Assembly (NCBI GenBank): GCA_003833135.1
Contig: QZLH01000016.1
Coordinates: 8,388-70,345 of the forward strand
DNA: 61,958 nt
Direction: 5' to 3'
Source: Oehlia diaphana
Taxonomy: Eukaryota; Glomeromycota; Glomeromycetes; Glomerales; Glomeraceae
The notes beneath the pieces are model-generated. The model was not told the DNA's origin. It searched no databases and worked only from the letters and a program-made list of their open reading frames with translations. Below are positions 58,201 to 61,958 of the stretch, piece by piece. Within the stretch, counting starts at the first letter, position 1; every line of letters starts with the position of its first letter. The translations under genes were made by a program, and so were the position numbers.

Positions 58201-58680
58201 TAATTTATTTATTTTAACGAAACGTTTATTAACATTTCGTTATCTTTCTTTTTTTTTAAAACGGCCGTATCTCTTGGCAATAACGCATCATTGGTAAGTT
58301 TTTTTTTACCTGTAAAAAAAGTCGATCCGTTTTTTATATTCCATCTTTTTTCCGTAAAAGGCTCATATTTCCGGAATTAATATCCCACGGAATTTATCGA
58401 ATTATTTACATTTTCCGTGAATGGATCCGTGAAAGGCTCATTATTACGGAGTTTTACAGAAATAACGGATAAAATTTTTTATAGGATTAAAAAAAATTTA
58501 TTTTAACAAAGCATTTATTAACATTTCATTCGATTCTTCAGATCTCAAGGTGGATATCGGTATTTTTTTCAAGGCAGATATCGGGTTTGTAATATATATT
58601 TTTAACAAAGTGATCGTTAATTTTGTTTTTCTTTTAGGTTTTGAAGGATCCAATTAGAAAGTTTCCTTGCAAAACTTAAC
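58201..58680 (+). repeat. Further mini-exon-like units with the AACGAAACGTT hairpin
   Basis: AACGAAACGTT and AACATTTCGTT (58216-58241) form the same inverted repeat as the 39.6-41.4 kb array. A T-tract follows, then a degenerate block ending at GTAAGT (58294). A second unit has ATTAACATTTCATT, CTTCAG, a short block ATCTCAAGGTGGATATCG (58542-58559) and GTATTT. A third acceptor-like TTTTTCTTTTAG ends at 58637. Between them, two direct copies of TCCGTRAAAGGCTCAT (about 58350 and 58427) are inserted. Confidence 0.5.
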
Positions 58681-59244
58681 GTTAACCGTTTACTTTTTGG
58701 ATTGGTATATAGATTTAGTATAGATAGATTAATTTATTTTATTAATTTATTAATGTAATAAAAATTATGCTAAAATAATTTAATATTATTTAACAAACTA
58801 ATGTTATTTAACGCTAGTAACTGATTAAGCAAGATTATACTTTACTAAATCTGAATTCATTTTTATTTAGCTGGGAATGAAAGGTATAGGAATATTGAGA
58901 CTATATAATCATGCATCGTAAATATATTATAGAAATGTAATGAAAGAAATGATTCTCATACTTACACATGTAATTCTACTTGTGAATTCAAGAATATTTT
59001 TGTGCAGACGTTATGTGATATATATTTGGTAATACTTTATTTAATAAAGTAAATTTTTACAGGAAATAGCAATACATAAAAACGTGAATACAAGAATTTA
59101 TTATACAATTCAAACACCCATGCCACGCGTCTCATATTTGTTTTTGTTCGCATAATATAGCAAATAAGCATTATTTTATCATTAATGATATTAAAACATG
59201 ATATATAAAAGATGCATTTTTGACATTACTTCATGGTAAATATT
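58681..59244. other. AT-rich intergenic region
   Basis: No gene or repeat seen. It contains the 3' flank of the Crinkler-type gene. Confidence 0.4.
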
Positions 59245-61035
59245 TTACATATAACTTTCTAGTAACCGTTCTAATTGAGCTTCCTCCTCACGAAACATAT
59301 TCTCATCATAAGTTCGAATTGAAAATCCAAAATCAATCAAATACATATATCCATTTTCATCAATCAAGATGTTTTCCTTACGAATATCGTTGTGAAGAAC
59401 ATTATACTTATGAACTTTTCTTAATGTCGCGATAGCTCTATTTTTTAGCCGTCTATTTACCCTATGATGATCCAATGTAGTACCAACAATTGTCATTCCT
59501 ATAACAAAGCTCATTCCATTTGCCAAATCGCCATAAAACAACAATTCGGGAATACATATACCTTGAAGTTTAGCAAGAACTTTATAAATTTCAACTTCAT
59601 TCAGAAATTCGCCCAGTCATTTAGGTTTCTTTGTTAAATCAGTGCTTTTCAAGACAATTGTCTTTCCACGGAATTCACATTCAAGTACCTTCTTATTATT
59701 TTCTCCAGCACTTAGTAAACTCTTATACTCAAAATCTCGATAGTTGAATCTCTGTGCCTCCATGTTTCGTTTTCCTTGCTTTCGTCCTTGCTTTCGTTTT
59801 TTTTGTGAACTTGAATATGATTGTTCAGATGACCGTTTGGAGGATGAGGATGATTGTTTGGAGGAGGATGATTGAATGCTTTTTTCGGAGGGATTATGAC
59901 TTGAGCTAGAATCATCATGATCATCATGATCATCACGTCTAGATTTTCGAAAAGGATATGGAGAGTTGTCAGCTTTTTCAATGATTCTAGGATCAGAAGA
60001 ATAAGTATCACTCTTAGCTAATTCGACCAGATATGCATAGGACTTGAGGGTTGATGGATGTGTTGAACTATGTTTAACAGCCTCTGAAATGTATAGAATT
60101 CCACGCTCTCTTTTAACAAACCAATGATCGGTATAGGTAGAAATTACACCATATTTTAATCTGTTTTCAACCATATAGTTATAAAGTTGCTGGATGATCT
60201 GTCTTACTTTGGGCGCAAGTTCTAAATCTTCTTTATCATTGAAAAGGTCAGATACTTTCCGATCATTAGTAATTAAAACGTTAAATCTCTTAGTCTCAAT
60301 TGCAAAGAGCAATTTGATTATGAGGTGGCAACAAAAATCTGGATCGCCTGTACCCTCAACCTTCCGCAACGCAAACTGAACATCTTGCATAACCCTATTC
60401 AATACCATACAAACATTTGTATTGAAAGCTTGCCGAACAATTTCTTCATATGTTTTAATGTAATCGTTAATAAATATTGGTCTGGGGAATTTTTTTTCTT
60501 GATCAAATGTATGACTATTCACATCAGAAAAAATTCATCCCAAGGTCTCACTTCAATCGGAGGATCTCCTGATACCTTTGTAGAAGATTTACTAGTAGTA
60601 CCATGCGGGGAATATGCGATAAATGGAATAGTATTCGATAAATATTCTTCTAAATTTAAAAGACCTAAAAAGCAAAAAAAAATGGGAGTAAGTAAATACT
60701 ACGAAAATACTGCAACGAAAGACATCTGTTGATGTAATACGCGAAGCGTACAAACGATAAACTATTTTATGATAGAACTTACTTTGACTATTCAATTCAG
60801 AGACTAAACGATCAATTCTTAGTGCTGGACCTTGTTGAAATTTATAAACATCCATAAGAATTTGCGTATTCATCACGAGAAAATCTGCACCAGAAAGGTC
60901 TTGGCTTGCAAAGGCATTAATATGATCATCACTGAGAAATAACTCATCTTTCTTTAAGTTTAAATAAATAACAAGTTCAGTTGGGCTCAAAGCTTTGACT
61001 TCTTCAATTGACAGATTTGCATGAATAGTAGACAT
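59245..61035 (-). pseudogene. SAM + REase-fold + kinase, Crinkler (CRN)-type gene with two lesions
   Basis: Exon 1 (61035-60783) starts at an ATG and encodes a SAM-like helical domain (IEEVKALSPTELVIYLNL, LVMNTQILMDVYKFQQGPAL). A 118-nt intron (GTAAGT...TTTTTAG) leads to exon 2 at 60664. A base appears missing in a six-A run (plus strand, 60528-60533), after which a 301-codon frame continues. It holds a PD-(D/E)xK nuclease-like domain (GDPDF ... FAIETKR) and a Ser-rich basic linker (SSSSKQSSSSSKRSS, KKRKQGRKQGK). The kinase-like domain follows, with TIVLKSTDL, HNDIRKENILI and LIDFGFS, interrupted by an in-frame TGA at 59617-59619. REase-kinase fusions are a known CRN effector class. With only two small lesions it may be a young pseudogene, an allele, or an assembly error. 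Confidence 0.75.
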
Positions 61036-61958
61036 TTCAAATAAAAATATAGTGAGACAAATGTGCAGTCAGAGTTGTACAGTTTCAGAAAAAAGAAAAA
61101 ATTTGCATAGGATTTGGGGTTTATATAAGATTGTTGCACAAATAGTCAGACGATCCATAATTACATCATCATATGTCATTTCGTAAATCGACTGAATCGT
61201 GATATATTAAAAATTCAAAGCCCGAAATGTTGGTGAAAATTTATTCAGATACAGTATTAAATATTAATGAAATATAGAGAAGCAAGCGAAATGTGTGATG
61301 CTATCAAAGAGAGAGGAGTACGCGGATCCTAGGTCATTTAATGCGAGTCCCAGCATCAAGTTATTTCTTTATCTTCTCGGACTTTTTACAAATTATATTG
61401 ATTGTTTTTTTTCTATCGCTATTGCTAACTCAGCTACAAAATTCCATTTTTCTACAAATACGAAATAAACCATGTTTACAAGATCACCGCCAATATAAAT
61501 TACTCCTACCCCAGATTATATAGAAGTTTCTAATCTACAGCATTAATCGTGAGATTAGCAACTGATGTAAAAAAGTAATGTAATGTTACCGATTCACACT
61601 TACCATTACATCTTATTTTCAGAATATTCGCATAAATTTTTTTATCACCAGTATGATACATTAAGAATTCGGCACGTGAAGATGCTTATATTTTTTGGGG
61701 GATCCTTAACGTGTACCCCGGGTATAGGTTATTATCCTATACCCGGAGGGTAATTAGAAAATTTGTCAAATAAATTAATTTACAATATGTATAAGAATTT
61801 TTTAACGATTATTTAACTATAAATTGAATAAATTGAAAATAATTATATTTTATAAATTAAATAATTTATAAAAAAATAATAAATTCATTTTAATTAATAC
61901 AAAATTAATAATTTTTATAACATTACACATTACAAAATGAATTAATTTAAGTTTAAAT
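61036..61958. other. AT-rich region with a perfect 11-bp stem-loop
   Basis: CCGGGTATAGG (61718-61728) and CCTATACCCGG (61736-61746) form a perfect stem with a 7-base loop, in a short GC-rich island. No gene is supported; the 60-aa plus ORF at 61341 has only hydrophobic low-complexity features. Confidence 0.5.

Noticed and set aside
59712..60011. Minus-strand ORF of 99 aa in another frame within the Crinkler-type gene
   Set aside because: It is the shadow of the Ser-rich linker of the main frame.
1..61958. tRNA, rRNA or riboswitch genes
   Set aside because: I looked for cloverleaf landmarks such as GGTTCGAAT-type T-arms and for rRNA-like blocks and found none convincing; a dedicated search could still find a diverged one.

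Overview
The window looks like arbuscular mycorrhizal fungal DNA, most likely Rhizophagus irregularis or a close relative. This is inferred from very high A+T content, short GT-AG introns (75-120 nt), and gene families that are greatly expanded in that lineage: F-box/leucine-rich proteins, BTB-TLDc proteins, kinases with an N-terminal Cys-rich leader, Crinkler-type REase-kinase proteins, and many decayed transposons. No tRNA, rRNA or CRISPR array was recognised. One 400-base assembly gap (44161-44560) sits inside T-rich repeats.

Layout. 1-3.4 kb: AT-rich repeats, a 20-bp minisatellite and a poorly supported ORF pair. 3.4-16.3 kb: three intact paralogous F-box genes (two plus, one minus) sharing a promoter module and 3' flanks, separated by LINE 3' ends, a foldback-like element and a small TIR element. 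17.9-19.3 kb: decayed Ser/Thr kinase gene. 20.2-21.6 kb: a divergent F-box gene. 22-24.2 kb: a MITE-like palindrome, a three-unit exon-like tandem repeat and a lone foldback arm. 25.3-26.8 kb: intact two-exon BTB-TLDc gene. 27.1-29.2 kb: frameshifted LINE 3' end with an RNase H domain. 30-36 kb: tandem repeats and a small CCHC zinc-knuckle gene. 36.5-37.8 kb: pogo/Tigger-like transposase relic. 39.4-41.5 kb: a long array of mini-exon-like units, each with splice-like signals and many with an inverted repeat over a branch-point-like CTAAC. 42.2-43.3 kb: three-exon, probably seven-pass membrane protein. 43.9-44.7 kb: related exon-like units on both sides of the gap. 44.8-45.2 kb: kinase fragment. 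47.9-49.6 kb: third LINE 3' end. 49.8-54.3 kb: pseudogenised hybrid histidine kinase. 55.2-56.3 kb: intact Ulp1/SENP-like protease gene. 58.2-58.7 kb: further mini-exon-like units. 59.2-61.0 kb: SAM + REase + kinase Crinkler-type gene with one frameshift and one in-frame stop.

How the genes relate. The intact genes point to ubiquitin/SUMO-type protein turnover (four F-box substrate receptors, a BTB protein that could serve a Cul3 ligase, a Ulp1-like protease) in a transposon-rich accessory region. Signalling and effector genes (two kinases, a hybrid histidine kinase, a Crinkler-type protein) are broken. The most unusual structure is the mini-exon/mini-intron array at 39.6-41.4 kb, which has relatives at 44 kb and 58 kb.
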